A stretch of 64,000 bases of DNA from Polytrichum commune (taxonomy: Eukaryota > Streptophyta > Polytrichopsida > Polytrichales > Polytrichaceae), in NCBI GenBank assembly GCA_950295325.1, contig OX485807.1, positions 5,832,501 to 5,896,500 of the forward strand, in the 5' to 3' direction. Below the pieces are notes generated by a model that worked only from the letters and a program-made list of their open reading frames with translations, was not told the origin of the DNA and did no database searches. This document shows positions 47,645 to 61,453 of this stretch, piece by piece; the stretch's first letter is position 1; the number at the start of each line of letters is the position of its first letter. A program made the translations under genes and the position numbers.

Positions 47645-49280
47645 TAGCCTTTGTTCAAACCTCCCGAACATTGCATCAACATCCTCATGTGTATGCTCAA
47701 CAATAAGGAATAAATCAAGGACTTCACGAAAAAAATAAAAAAATAAATTGCAGTCAAGGCAAACCGATACAACTTGTTGTACTTTAATTTGTTGTCCTTT
47801 GTATAGTTGTTCATTTGAAAAAGCATATGGGGTAGCAAACTTGTAGATGAAACTATTTCAAAAGGCATCTAGGAAGTGCTCCCGATCTAGACCAACCACC
47901 AATGCGTCGTGTAAAGGGTCGCCTAGGGAAGAAATGGGAATATGCCGATTGGAGTGGACAAGTGAGACCTTGAGTTGACAAAGCAATTTTATGATGGAGG
48001 TAATCATGAAGTTGGCATTGCATGGGACATATCCAAAACATAAAGCGCATAATTGTATTAGAATGACCATGCGCAATCATCCCCGCGATGGATACTAGAA
48101 AACCCTTGTCAACATGTTTGTTTTGGTACATTAAAATAAAAAATTAAAACCATATTTCCATAATCCAATTTATTATTGATGATACAAAAAACCCTCTTTG
48201 AGATAGTACTTTGATCAATCTTATTTTTATAGTATGGAACTCCTACAATCCAAGATGTCGAAGGCTAACCTTTGAGATGGCCAAATGATCTACATTGTTC
48301 TTTGTGTATATTCACAACAAATCCTTGAAACTTGCATACGTTCCACAATGATAGAAGTTATCACCATAGCTATTTATAACATAATACTTAAAATGTTGAC
48401 AATGTAATAGATTGAAATTTGACATAGAGATAGGGTGTAACCGAGGTCATTGTCCAATTTGTTGACTTCCTCTAACAGGTTGGACCAAGTTATTCCCACC
48501 AAAAGTATCTCCATTCCTATTCTTTCAACAATTGGAAGTGTCCGAATCATATGTGGCACGGCATCCACCCAATACTACTAGGGTTGTTTGTGCTTTGCAT
48601 TGTGTTTGCCCTAAGATTCACATATCATGAATTTTCATGATTATGAGATCTTTCTCTCATTAAGCTTTCAATCTTGTTCATGTTAAATCGTGTCATGGAG
48701 ATGATATAGATGTTCATTCATGCATGAGTGCAAATTATTCTCCCTAACACAACCAATGTTTCTTTAACCTACTGTTCTTTCTGAATCGCTTGGAAAACCA
48801 CAAGGCTTATGAATTTCCGAGCATTGAATGGCAAAGGAAAGTATTGTTCCTGCATACTAATCAACAAAGATCTTGGGAATATCAAGTAACAATGCTCTTT
48901 ACAACAATCGACCATTGCTAACATTCGGGCGTGCTCCTTGGTCACTCCCTAATTTTTTTTTCCAGCTCAAGGTGTGGATATCCTCATAGTATTGTATCAT
49001 CATTTTCTAAGCAAACGCCAACGATTCAACTCTTCACAGGTTGCATCATGATGAACCTGCAATATTTCCGCCAATGTATGTCCTGTAATTTTGTATGCGA
49101 TAAGGCCAATGGTGTAGAGTATTCACCCAATCTCAACAAAATGACATTGCCATTTGGGTTCAGGACAAAATCCCCAACATCCTCATCGCCTAGGATGTTA
49201 CCAGCGATAGAATCCAACGGATTTGTGTTGCCAATTAATTTGTCTGAAAGAACACAATCCTCATCATCAAAAGAGGACAA
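47645..49280 (-). pseudogene. Possible degraded protein-coding relic, family unknown
   Basis: Several minus-strand segments in different frames read like globular protein: LGEYSTPLALSHTKLQDIHW (49026-49280), RTLPIVERIGMEILLVGI (48374-48568) and GDPLHDALVVGLDREHFLDA (47858-48076). They are separated by stops and frame changes over about 1.6 kb and never join into a clean exon set. This fits an old gene or transposon fragment. I do not recognise the family. Confidence 0.25.
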
Positions 49281-52200
49281 CCGCCTTACCCTTCAAGTAT
49301 GTCCTTGACAATTCAAGTAATGAGGAATCCGAACATAAAACAATGTAATAAAATAAGTGCTATCATATTATCTACACTCTCATGAGGAGGGTTCCTTGTC
49401 TTCCAACTTATATTTACAATGTCAAGTATTTCCCATTTTAATGATATTTCCAAATCAAACGGAATACACCTCTCACCTCCCATTGCATAGTTATAACACT
49501 TTCATAGGTGATCACCCGTGGAAGACATTGGTCACATCTTAGCCAAAATTACACATGTAGGGTAAACTTCTACACCTTACTACACGTAGCTCAACTCACG
49601 TATGTCAAATATAACATATCACCGTAGGAAGAACAACTCTCGTCACCTAGCTCCAAAATGCTTCAACATCAACTATTTTAGAATTTTCACACCCAACTTA
49701 ACTAGAGTAATCCCAATGTTGATGAAATCTCTAGGATTGAAAGGTTTATTCAAGTGATGGTGAAGTAAATATCATTCAAATTATAAATTATTGTCGAATA
49801 TATGTTAATTTAATTGACATCATGGTTAGTCACATTGAGATACATATTGCAACCCCCACTACATAGTGATAAGTCTCCCACGGGTGATCGCCTATTAAAG
49901 ACATATTACGATTCTTATCAAGTTATAGATATTCAGTATAGCAGAAAACTCTTACATATTCTTTTGCCCATATTGTCGTAAGATTTTTTCATTTTCAGTA
50001 GCCTAAATTGACTTTAAGTGAGAACAATGCCTTCTTTGAACTAGAGAGGATGAAGTTACCTAATACGAATAGGCTATTGTCTTCGGATAGCAGACAGTAG
50101 TTATTGCAAGGACTATGGCTTGATTTTCCAAGGGGCAAGAACTGATATAACTACCTTGGGGGAAGATGAAGGAGGGGAGGCCAATTTTCTTTGTAGGTAG
50201 GCCGGGGCTGGAACTACGTTTTTTTCTATATTATTATACTTTTGCTAAAATTCTGGATTCTTTGAATGGAATTCATTTTGAATATCAAGATTATATGGAT
50301 GCATATGTGTGTGATTTGCATATGCTAAGTCAATTGTTTGTTGTTTGATACTCTTAATTTATCTCTAGGGGGAATGTACTGGAGTTGTGAGATTATGTCT
50401 ACTTTCAATAAAAGTGTTTGAGTGCGAGTGAATTTGCAAATTATTCAGGGGAGATTCCTGGGTTTTCACTGTACGGAAGTCACTTGATACTTTGTCAATC
50501 TTTTTATTCGGTTACAATAAATGGTTAATTTAACGGGCAAGACTATCATCCGAGTTTGTAGCGAACTGTATTGTGGAATAGGCTCTCTCAGTCTATATCT
50601 ATGAGGGACCATTGTACAATTGGCCGAGTCTTTGAATAAAACACTCTCGCAATTTACAAAATAGGAAATCAGATGTAGCTGAAACTAATGAGATTAAGGC
50701 CATAATTTGATTAAATTGCAAATCAATGTATCTCAGCTTAATTACCTAAATGCAAGAAATATGTTTGTATATGCATATTTATGAGCATGCACTGTGTTTA
50801 AATAAAAAATAATTGATTCAAATAAAGTCTCAAAAAGGATTGCTGGAATTTAATAATCTCGATTCAGTCCATGGTCTTAGAGATTGCAGTTCGCGTAAGA
50901 TGACAATGTATAACCAAAGACCATAATCTGAAGGAGGCGAGATTATGTGATTAGTTACTTTGTGAGAAGTAGTTGATTGATGAAACAAGCGATTTCAACA
51001 CTGCTAATTGGAGGATATTAGTCCTTTAGTTTTTATAAACTAGGGTGAAATTCAATCTTGATTGATTCCCAATAACCGAGCAATTTTAACCTCTCCAAGC
51101 ACTTAAGAGAGTTTGAGAGGAGTGATTTCCCTGCCTGTGGATTGCACTCAATATTGTAGTTGAATTGAATGCTAATTTGGAGTTAAGTATATGTTATAAA
51201 CTTGTTTGATTGAGCGACATACTCAATAGGCCATAGGCTGTCCATTCACGCACCTTGCGTATTTTCCGAACTTCCTTGAAAGCTAATTGCACTAGCAAAT
51301 AAGACGTCATGAATGTAATTAAATTCTTTTAATCAACCTGAGAGAAGAAAGTGGCGTCGTTGTAATATGTGTGAGTGAAGGGAAGCCTTGGTACCTGGTA
51401 CTATAATATAATCAAATCAAACTTTGTCAAGACTATAGACTTTATGGCATGTAGCATATCCCTCTGTCATTCTAACCTTAAGTAGAAGGCGAAGAGACAA
51501 GAACCCAAATCATAGGCTGCGATCGGTTCACGTGAAGTCGATGGAGAGTAAGTTTGAGAAGACCAAAAGACTTTGCACATTGTTGAAGGTAAGTACTTAA
51601 CCTTTGATAAAGTAAAGGAATTTCTTAGCGAGGTATGCCAAGATGAAGACCTGGAAGTGTATTATTGAATGCCCTAGGCAATTGTCTTGATTATATCATT
51701 ATTAAAGGAAACCTCTTAATTTGTTAAGATTAATTTGATAAACTTGTAAAATGGACTTCACCTTTAACAAGATAAATTAATGAAAGAAATGTTGTTTAAT
51801 TAAACTTGGTGTGATTTGGTCGATTGTTGCGATTCATGGAAATGAGAATTACCTTGGCCAAGACTAGGTAAGAGACTATTGTCGGACCGCATATTCAAGA
51901 TTGAATTTAATCAAAGAAGATTGTTAATCATGAAATGATGACTGCATTGCATTTTCAAGTTACATTAAATGAAATTAATGAATGAAAAAATATTGACTAC
52001 ACCGGAGTGCCCTTGGCTTCAGTAAAGAGACAAAAATGGGTTACTTCTACAAGATTATTGACTATGCTTGTGCCTATGCTTGTGCACCACACTTGGTCCA
52101 ATTAAAATGAACTCACTGCCAAATTATTGCTTGGGAATTTAGAGTGAGGTGAGTGACTGTCACAAATGTATGTACTAATTTGGAGAGCTTTTAAAGTTTT

Positions 52201-54224
52201 TATCCCTTACCCATAATCCAATTGTCAATTCTAATCCGAAATGAAGTGAAATAACTATGTGTTTTCCTTAATAAAACTTATATGAGACACCTAGATGATA
52301 TACAAATCACCTTTTAAGTCTTCCCTGCGTGTTTCCTTGGGTTTTGTTTCTAGTCAAAAACTAAACTACACATATCAACTAAATAAGATCAAAATCCTTG
52401 ACATCCAACTACATACAAAGCAAATTCTAACTATCATTTTGCTACATTATGCTCTTAATTTCCAAAATCATCATAAGCATATAAGTACAATGAAAACACA
52501 TATGAGAAAGATTCACAGTATGGATGGAGAAAAATATAAACATACATGGTATTATAGTAGAATTTCAATTAAAAGTCAAAATATTAGACTCCCATAGTTA
52601 TCGTGGGGTAATTTATGAGTGAACACCCATGGGACACCTCACGGTCAATCACCCATGTGGCATCCCATGGATGCACCCATGAGACACCCTACAAAAACTA
52701 TGAAATACCTTACATGTGCACATGTGAGATACCCATGACAACTATGAAATATCCCACATATGCATCCGTGAGAGTCTCAGAGGCAGACCAACTCATTACA
52801 ATACAAGAATATTCTACACAAAATACTAGAGGTAGAAGACAAATATGCTAACTTCTTCATCCATGTTGTTCATTCTATGGAGAGTTCCTCAAGAGCCAAG
52901 GGGGAGGAGTTGAAATGGGTGTTCCAAATGGGTTGCTGCTATATAATTAGGCATTGAGAATCCCCTTCCAACTATGAATGTACATAGACCTTCCCACCAA
53001 TTTGAATGGTCATAGATCTATCATAGGACATGAATGATCTACGATATTTATTACTGAATGATCCTCATTTATTACTAATGGTTGGGGGAGTGAATTTCTT
53101 TATTTTATGTACATTATATATATTTAGACTGTTGTACCGAGGAGATTTTTTATTGGTACATTGAGGAAAGTGGGTACGTCCTCCAATTAACATCATTGAA
53201 GGTCGCAGTATTATGTGAAGTAGTGTGTCTCCAATAATGCATACCCAGATGACACAAATTATGTTAAGAATTGCACGCTTTAAAAGTAACTCTTGAACAC
53301 TCATCTACCTTAGATGACATTTTGATCAATTCATCTCAAGTTAGTCCCTCAAGTATGCATGTACTACATCTCTCATTCAACCTCCACATGGGATTCTAGA
53401 AAGTTTAACCACTACAGGATTCTCACGTGATATATATTTTGCAACTTAATTTGTAGCCTTGAATTAGTGTGATGCCCAAAGGTTTACTTTGATTTTGGAA
53501 ATAGTATTATAGACCCTAAAGTATTTTCATATTGTAGCTTATGTAGCTAGCCATGCAAACTAGTATATGCAATTAGGTTGCCTTCTAGAATAGGTTGCCA
53601 CTTTACCTATGCAACTAATCTTAGGTAAAAATCATATGTTAGTTAGGTGAAAATCTTAGTTATCTTGACCAAGGTGATTTGCAAGGGTAGTTATTTATTT
53701 GCAAAGGTAACACAATTCCACATATCAATGTAGAAGTTAGATCCATGAAGTATTGTACTTAAGTTTAATATTATCCCCATGCAATCCGGGTAGTTCAGGT
53801 AGCCTGAAAAAATGTAACTACCCAGGGTTTGTAGAAAGTTTTCTTTAGCATGCCCGTGAAATAAATAAATAATTTTAAAAAAAAACTTGGTCATTGGGAC
53901 TTACTCCATGGAAATAAAAATGTCCAAACATGAGCATGCTCATGAAATAGCTTTCATCAATGTAGGCTCATGATGTATCAAGAGATGAGAAACAAAACTG
54001 AGTATTTATGGATAAAACAAAAAGAAATGCTAACTTGAATAGTTTCTATTGTGTACAAAATGATGATACATGTCTTTTACTTATGAAAAATTAATTTCAA
54101 AGTTTATTTAATTTTTGAAACTTTATGCTCTTTCAAGAAGCCATGTATAAGTTGCATGAATGTTTTTTATGTAAGGTTACTTACAACTTTGATATGTTTG
54201 TTGACAATGTTTTCTAAAACCCTC
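49281..54224. other. No gene seen; AT-rich intergenic DNA
   Basis: No coding or RNA gene is apparent in this ~4.9-kb stretch. At 52614-52770 a short array of 'acccatg(g/a)gacaccc'-like words occurs. Confidence 0.45.
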
Positions 54225-54260
54225 CACACACACACACATACACACACACACACACACACA
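54225..54260. repeat. (CA)n microsatellite
   Basis: About 36 bases of CA repeats with one interruption ('cata'). Confidence 0.95.
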
Positions 54261-54492
54261 AGATCTACATACACAAAGTAAGAGCCCACACCACCCCTTA
54301 TTGCCTACCAAGTTGCCCAACGCCCAAATCACACAAATTCTAAAATTCCAATACGCCTAATACATGGGAAACCATTTTTCACAAATTTATTCATTTATTT
54401 TTGAAAAACACCTCACGCACCCCAACAATGCCAAAGGCATATGGCCCCACCTCCTATTCACATTCATGCCAATACTTGGTTACATGTGCTAA

Positions 54493-54531
54493 TTTTTCTT
54501 TTCTTTTCTTTTCTTTCTTTTCTTTCTTTTT
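54493..54531. repeat. (TTTTC)n/(TTTC)n pyrimidine microsatellite
   Basis: A pure pyrimidine run of 'ttttc' and 'tttc' units. Confidence 0.92.
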
Positions 54532-56212
54532 GGAGAGCTTACTTCCCATGTCCACGTTTTTTCCTTTCCAAGGATTTTGTAATTTTTCTTCATTGAACCA
54601 ATGGAAAACGTTCACCAAACCTATCACCATTGTGCATGCTAGATTTTGAGCATGTTTTGAGCACATTTGTGATTTTTTAAACAAGCTCTTTAAAAAATCT
54701 TTGACCGTTGTTACTCTAACAACTACACAAAATTGTCCCATTAGTTTGAGTGATAATTTGATCTAAATATATTTAATGTGGACCACTCTAATTTTCTAGT
54801 CATGATGGAAATAATGTGGGCTCAAGAGGTCAGTGTTCCTCTAAGTCTTCTTGGAAACTTATGACCAACACCTTATTACAAGTATCAGTTAAAGGGCAAA
54901 AGTAGCATCGAATTAATTTGTCAGCCACATCACTTTCCTATAAAAACAATAAATTGTGGCCACACCCATAAGACAATTTTGTGTAATTCCATATGCCATC
55001 TCTTGCCACACAAAAATTTTGAACGAAAATGAGGCATTTGCATCCCCAGCCCCCCCAGCAGCAACCCCACCCCCCGCCCCATTTTTTTTCCCTCATTTGG
55101 ACAAAAGCGTCAAGTATTAACCCCTAAAAACTGTATCAAACATACATGTTTGTCTTTGGCATCTGATTTTGAGTCAGACCTGTCATAAGAGGTGCTAACT
55201 TTTTGTAATAAGCTTTTGAATTGGGCTAAAACTGTTTTAGGCAATTTTGAAACATTTTTGCTTCGACATTTAGGAGTTCATGTGCATATTAACAATTGAC
55301 CACCAATTGTCACTCTTTATTGAGCCTCTACACGTAGTCACTCTCCTATCAAACTGGTTGAGTGATAACCAGTCGATCAATCATTCAATAATACTCAGTA
55401 AACATGCATAACATTCTCATTTTCAGAACATAGAATTGCCTGATTAAAGAGAGGTTAAAAACGATTTTCTCCAGGAGACTCAAATCACCTCCTCCACTGC
55501 AGTCCCTCATCAGTCATAACCCACTGAACTTGGCTTTGGCAATTCCACTTAGAAGTTAAAAGAACCATATAAGCAAACATGATGTTTACACTAGTACTGC
55601 CAATCCAAACAATTGTTCACATCAGCCATCCATGCAAATCAATCCATATTGACACAACAAGAGCTAATTTGGCTGTATTATGTGTATGCTTCAATTCTTG
55701 AACAAGAGACAAGTTTCCCTCTGCTGTCTACAAATCTTTAAGCTGATTTCCTTGAACAGACTACATTTTTGCAGCCTTGCATGCTGTCATTGATGACCAC
55801 CTGGAACTTCTATGGGTCTGGGCCACAAGGTTCAGAAGATGCGTCTACTCACACTTGGGTCATGTTAAAAGGATGTGTACACAATATAAGCTAAACTTTC
55901 ACAGGAGACAACCTCCTGTCTTTCTGAGCCTGAGAAAATCGGAGACTAGTACTACATAGATGTAGTAGCAAGAACATCAGGGTTCCAATTTGTTGGGTCT
56001 CTTCCCTCGACAGTCGATTGAATATATGCACCCAATCAAATTTGCTAAGAATAAACATGGAACTACATGGCATCTCAAGTTCACTAAGTACTGCATCAAT
56101 ATGCCTTCAACTGAACATGCAACATGAAAATATTTCCGGCACAAGCTTTAGGCCCAAGCCTCATTTGTAGAAGAGTTAGAGCAATCATAGATGCCCCTGG
56201 CATACATACAGC
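54532..56212. other. No gene seen; 3' flank of the translocator gene
   Basis: There is a C-rich patch at 55045-55082 ('ccccccagcagcaacccc...'). The part next to 56213 should include the 3' untranslated region of the minus-strand gene; I did not identify a clear polyadenylation signal. Confidence 0.4.
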
Positions 56213-59200
56213 CTACTTCGTTTTCTTGTCTCCTTTCTTGGCTTTCACTTGAGAATAAGCAAACACTCCAGTTAAAGCCAGACCAGTTCCTGTCAGATAG
56301 ACCAAATGCAACAATCTGTCAGCCTTTCCATCCTCCTTGTAAATGCTCTACCATTGTAACTATAAATACAGTAGGTACATGACTGAAACTTACTTAAAAG
56401 AGCAGACTTACCAAGGGCATTGACCGTGGAAACTGGAGTCCGGAAGAACAAAACAGATGTAACAATCACAATAACCCGCTTCACACAGTTACCAACTGAA
56501 TGTGTCACTGGTGACACCTGTGCCAATATCATGTATGACACCTGCATTGCCACCCAGCATTATGTTTCAGTAAATTGTAAGCTTGCATACCCAAACAACA
56601 TAGTGTTTAGTCTCAGGCTATGAAATGAACATAACATGAAATCACAAAATAGGCAGCTCTTGATCTGCTTTGCACTCCACGAAATCAAAGCAAAAATTGA
56701 ACTTATTTTTTACCTTTTGCAATATTGATGACATACAACAGTTCTACACAACCAAACTAACCCAAAATTTGATGAATAGGCGAACAATTGAGATAAGAAT
56801 CATCTCACATGATTATGCAGTAAACATGATTGTTCTAAACTAGTTAACAGCACAATAATCACCCCAAAATTTTGAATCCAGTTCATTTGATTGACCCACC
56901 TGCTGATATGCATGAAAGCAAAAGCCAGCTAGTAAAGCCCGAGTTGCCACGACCTTAACATCCAAACCCTGCACACAGAGGCATTGAAATCTACCCTTTC
57001 AGAAAATGTGACGAGCAGCCTTTGCAATTACTTCAAGGCAATTGATATCAATCAGAACATCCAAATAAGTTAATTTCAAGGTGGACTTCAATTGTCTGTA
57101 TACATGGCATGCTTTAGCATTAATGTAGTGCACAGTGAATAGACTTGGAAGAATATACTTGATAGGATCTTAAAGAACTATGAACCAGCTGCCCAGCATA
57201 TTTGAGTTTGGCAGTTTAAAAAGGTCCCTGAATCTAACCAATTTTGGTAGCTAGACAAGATACTCTTCCTGCAAATTTGGGTTTCTGAATATGTGCTATC
57301 AACATATTCCACACTTAAGTCAGTAACTCACCGCTGCTTGCAAGAGACTAGGTGTAAACTTGATTCCCTCCACAAAAATGGTGGCAGGCAAAAGAAGAAA
57401 GAATGACATGACTGTGATTATAGAGAAGAGATTGATATTATCCAAAGAACCCTGCAACCAATTCGCCACATTCAGTTGACTTGGAAGACTTGAAAGACCT
57501 CAAGAAGGGTCAAAAGGTGCAAGTCTCAAACTGGAGTAACTCCCTCCACATTGCAAAAAAGAGTTCTAGTAGCTAGCACAAGATCAAAGACACCGAAAAG
57601 TACAGAATAACAATGTACATATCGCACCTCTTTCTTCACCATGAACTTTTTGCTGAGCACATTTCGAGATTGAAATGTCACATTGGAAGCCATAGCACTC
57701 AAAAATCCTGCCCTGAAGATTGCATATTATTGCAAGCATGAGCAGGAAATCAAGATACAAGTGCCCTTCACAAAAAAATCATATGTTTCATGTACCAAGA
57801 AACATTAAACATGGACAGATTACCATTACTTTATGACTTTCTCCAAAATCTGCTGCAACTATCTACACCTATGATCTGCAACAGGCATATCCTACCATCA
57901 CTATATGACTTTGTGTTCCACAATAGACACTAACCCTTCCAATAAAGTTCAAATTGTTGGATGAATGTACCAGTTGAAAGAAGCTTCAGTCAGAGATGCC
58001 AACGCAACTCCCCCCACAATAGGTACTAAGGTTGCAATAACCAGTGGATTTGGCACCTGCCTAGCCAGTGAATCAGGTCTCATGTTAGTAAACTATGCTA
58101 GAGTAATGGTCCCACAATGTACTAGTACAATGTAGAGAGCCTACACATTAAGTACTGCCAAAAAGAACCCTCATCAACAGAAGAATTTCAGTCTATCTCA
58201 CACCACCCATTATAGATATGCCAGTTTCCAAACTGGTTATTCTGGCATACAAAAACTCAAACTAGTCATATTTTCATATGCAGTGGTGTTAAATTGTCAA
58301 CATCACAGGTGACATGATCCAAAAAGTGCAACACATATACTAGGAAAGATACGGTCTAAAAACTGCAATAAAGACCTCATCATTGGAATAAATGTACCTC
58401 GCCCAAGAAAAGAGCTGAAAGGATCACAGAGAAAAAGGGCTCCATGGCTTTGATGGTGTGAGTGAAAGACACTGCCACTTTCCCTAAACTCATGTTTGTA
58501 AATAAATTCCCCAGAGTGTGCACACATGCCAATGGTAGAATCAATTTCAGCTGCACCAAAAAAACTTGAAGAGTCAGGAACATTCCAGAAAGAACAGAAA
58601 AACGCACTCTGAGCAGTCCACATACTCGACTTGGTGGTAACACTCTAAAATAAAAATTAAAAGTACTCAGCCTCACTTGATGGATGTATTCTCAAACAGG
58701 CTATGAAGGTAGGTGAATAACCTGAGCTGCAGTGATGGTAGGCTTCTTGTGGAGGCCAGTTATCCACATAACAGAAGCAATACAAGCTCCCACAGCAAAT
58801 TGCAGGTTGGTAATGTTGAGGGGAAAAGGGAACACTTTCAAAACCTGCATGCACAGAACAAGGTTCAGACCATGGCAGCAGACCTCTCAGTCTGTTGAGC
58901 ACGTGCTCCACAAGCTATTCTGTTCAATATCAGAGCTTTTATACATGCGGGGTTCTAGAAATTACTCTATTGTTTATCAACCAAGCGCAATCTACTATCG
59001 TCACAGTTAAACCCAGGGAATTAAAGCAGATGATTTGTGAATCCCAAAGCATGTGACTGCTGATCACTGAAAAGAAGGATTTCAATAGCATCCTGGTAGT
59101 CGATGAGTTTTGCTATTCGACACTTACAGAAATTGCAGATTCAGCTTGATCTCACGATCAAGCTCTAAGAATCTCAATGTTGCAGCAAATCCAAGAGTTG

Positions 59201-60298
59201 AAATTGGCTACATAGGATTGGCTGCACTTCCTAGGAGCATCTCACTAAACGGAACCAAAGCCCATCCACTATATTGAATCAATACTTAGTAAACAGCAGC
59301 TAAACTGTCTCGTAGTGAATACCCGATACTTTCGACAACACACCCAAAAACGTCCACACCGTGCTATGCAATTGCATCAAATACTTCATATCAAGCCTCT
59401 TGGCAGACCAGACACTATCGATGCCATCATCAAGGTGTAAAGGGCTCTTACAATCGACCTGTAAACCCCTGTGCCTAGACTAGATCGAAGAGGCCAAAAT
59501 GCATGATTAATTTTCGCAGGGAAGTAATTTATGATGATTTTGTCATGCCTTCTTATTGTAAATGTTGAATAACTATGTTGACCCAAGACTTGTAGTATAT
59601 ATCCCGCAACTTTCACTAACACACCCGAAAATCTCCAACCATAACGCGCAAGCGTGAGCTCCTATGCAATTCTCTAAACCCCTACTGCATCGACACTACT
59701 GATGCCATCATCAAGGTGTGGTTCAGGGCTCTTGCAGCGACCAATGCAAGCGAGCGCATGATCGACCTAAATCGAAGAGGCAAAAAATGCAGATGATTAC
59801 TTGCGCAGGGAATATTTTGTGATGATTTTGTCATGCCTGCTTGTTGTAAATGTTGAAGTAGATGTTGAACAAGTACCAGAGACCGAACAGCGATCCCAGC
59901 TTCAAGGTGGCTGCCAATTCCGAGGTTCCCACTCCCGCCTGCGCGGTCTCCAATCCGCTCCCCGCATCCCCTGCTCCCACAGCATCATCCCCAGGCGACG
60001 AGGACGACGCGCTGGCCTCCACCACAATCAAACCCCCCTTCCGCGACACATTCTCCCCTCTCTGCGTTCTCCTAAGTAACCCTGCGTGTGGCAGAAACGA
60101 GGTTCGCTGGTAATGCAAGCCTGACCCCAATCGGAGCTCATTCGATGTCGATCCCTTTTTGTTTCCAATGGCGACCATGGCGCATTGGCCCATGGCGACT
60201 CCCCCCAACGGTCGGCCGGCGGCCATCGTGGCGAGGCCCCTGTCGGGGGCTGAGACTGATGCCGTGGTGGCCATGGTGCGCACACCCAGAGCCTCCAT
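56213..60298 (-). CDS. PPT: Plastid phosphoenolpyruvate/phosphate translocator (PPT), nine exons
   Basis: PPT is an inner-envelope antiporter that brings phosphoenolpyruvate into plastids in exchange for phosphate and so feeds the shikimate pathway. Exons on the minus strand are 60298-59837, 58844-58722, 58550-58398, 58056-57971, 57712-57628, 57451-57332, 56968-56900, 56541-56412 and 56289-56213. They sum to 1305 bases, 434 residues plus TAG, with all phases consistent. Residues 1-~95 are Ser/Ala/Gly/Arg-rich, a plausible transit peptide. The membrane domain follows: [127 protein letters not shown] and [15 protein letters not shown]. This pattern separates PPT from the triose- and xylulose-phosphate translocators. 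Intron 1 uses a GC donor; the other seven are GT-AG. The start follows an upstream in-frame stop; ATG 60274 is an alternative. Confidence 0.97.
58845..59836 (-). other. GC-AG intron 1 of PPT
   Basis: Exon 1 ends AAC AAG CAG and the intron begins GCATGA, a non-canonical GC donor with a good exon-side match. It ends GCATGCAG before GTT TTG AAA. The protein ([11 protein letters not shown]) requires exactly this junction. Confidence 0.9.
59320..59869. repeat. Tandem duplication (~270 bp) spanning the exon 1/intron 1 boundary of PPT
   Basis: Copy A (59320-59581, wholly in the intron) and copy B (59601-59869) share 'aacacaccc', 'gatgccatcatcaaggtgt', 'cgcagggaa', 'gatgattttgtcatgcc' and 'ttgtaaatgttgaa'. 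In copy B the last part is the true end of exon 1 with its GC donor. Copy A retains a decayed version of the same exon end and a matching AAG/GCATGA donor-like site. Confidence 0.85.
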
Positions 60299-60620
60299 CG
60301 CGACTCCTTAACGATGGATTATTTTGCGATGGAGCTCCAAACCCTAAGTTAGTGCGCAACTGGGAGTCTCCTCCCGCCTTGGAGCTACGACGTTCATCGG
60401 CTCCTCCGATGCTCCTGCTTTGTTGTTTTGCTTCTCTTCGTGGGACGCCGACGGAGGACGGGTCCGGGCCCGGCCAGCCTCGGGCCGTCCCCTATCGTAT
60501 AATAATTAAGTTACACTCTAAACTCCGTAGTATCACACCTGTGGCAACCAAAGTGCACGTGATATTACGGAGTTGTGTGGTGTTAACATGGATGCGTGAT
60601 ACTATAGAATTAGTGTAGCA
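60299..60620 (-). promoter_or_regulatory. Presumed PPT upstream region with an inverted repeat
   Basis: This is the 5' flank of PPT. It includes a GC-rich block (60340-60490) and, at 60521-60536 and 60559-60574, a 16-base inverted repeat (AACTCCGTAGTATCAC against GTGATATTACGGAGTT, one mismatch) with a 22-base loop. I cannot identify a TATA box with confidence. Confidence 0.5.
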
Positions 60621-61453
60621 TGTGACATCATGGAATAACACAAAGGAGATGTGAGGACAAGTTGAATTCGTTCTCCCATCACCTACGCTAGTGTGGTCCA
60701 CTCCACTTGGGCTTCCCTAGCGATGTGGTGGACGCATGCATCAACATTCAACAAGTGGCAGAAGAAGAAGAAGGTGAAACTCCACATGTTGACACATGGC
60801 GCAATACCATGGTGTGGGTTGACTTCTTCGGTGGTTTGCATTAATGACAAACTTCATGATATAAGGGAGAGAAATGTGACAATTAGGAGTGAGATTTGAA
60901 CTACGAACATCCGTTCCCTAAGGTTTCATGATAGTAAAGAATGTGTGACATTGTGGAGGTTGATATTACAAAGTTTAGGATGTATCTCTCCTCTCCAACT
61001 AGCACTGCATGGACTACATAACTAACAAGAGGAGAGTGGACAACGAGCCGCATACGGACGCAACAAGTCATCCATCTACTTAAGTTGATTATCATCCATA
61101 ATTGAACAGCTTGTGACCAAAATTTGAGAATTATGGATGTAATCATGCCTTCTTTAATGAATATTTATGATGAGTTTTTATAACTTATAATTTTCTTGGA
61201 TAAGCATTTGGTTATGACTACATAATCAAGAAAGAAAGACAACTCAAATGTTGCCATCAGCATGGATTACGATGTTGCTTCATTTTTTAGTTGGTCTAAG
61301 TCTATATGTAATCCCAACACATGCATTATAATAATTAGAGGGCCCCCCAATGACTATTATCTCCTTTTGAACGGGCACGGACAAGCTGGCCTGCACCTTA
61401 TCCGATCCCCCTCCAAAAAAAGGGCAAGCTCCTAGGTTCTCACATAGGTGGTA
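60621..61453. other. No gene seen
   Basis: Intergenic. Open frames are short, without domains or splice context. Confidence 0.4.

Noticed and set aside
60088-60618. Plus-strand gene opposite PPT exon 1
   Set aside because: It is an antisense shadow of the GC-rich PPT first exon and promoter, with no domain.
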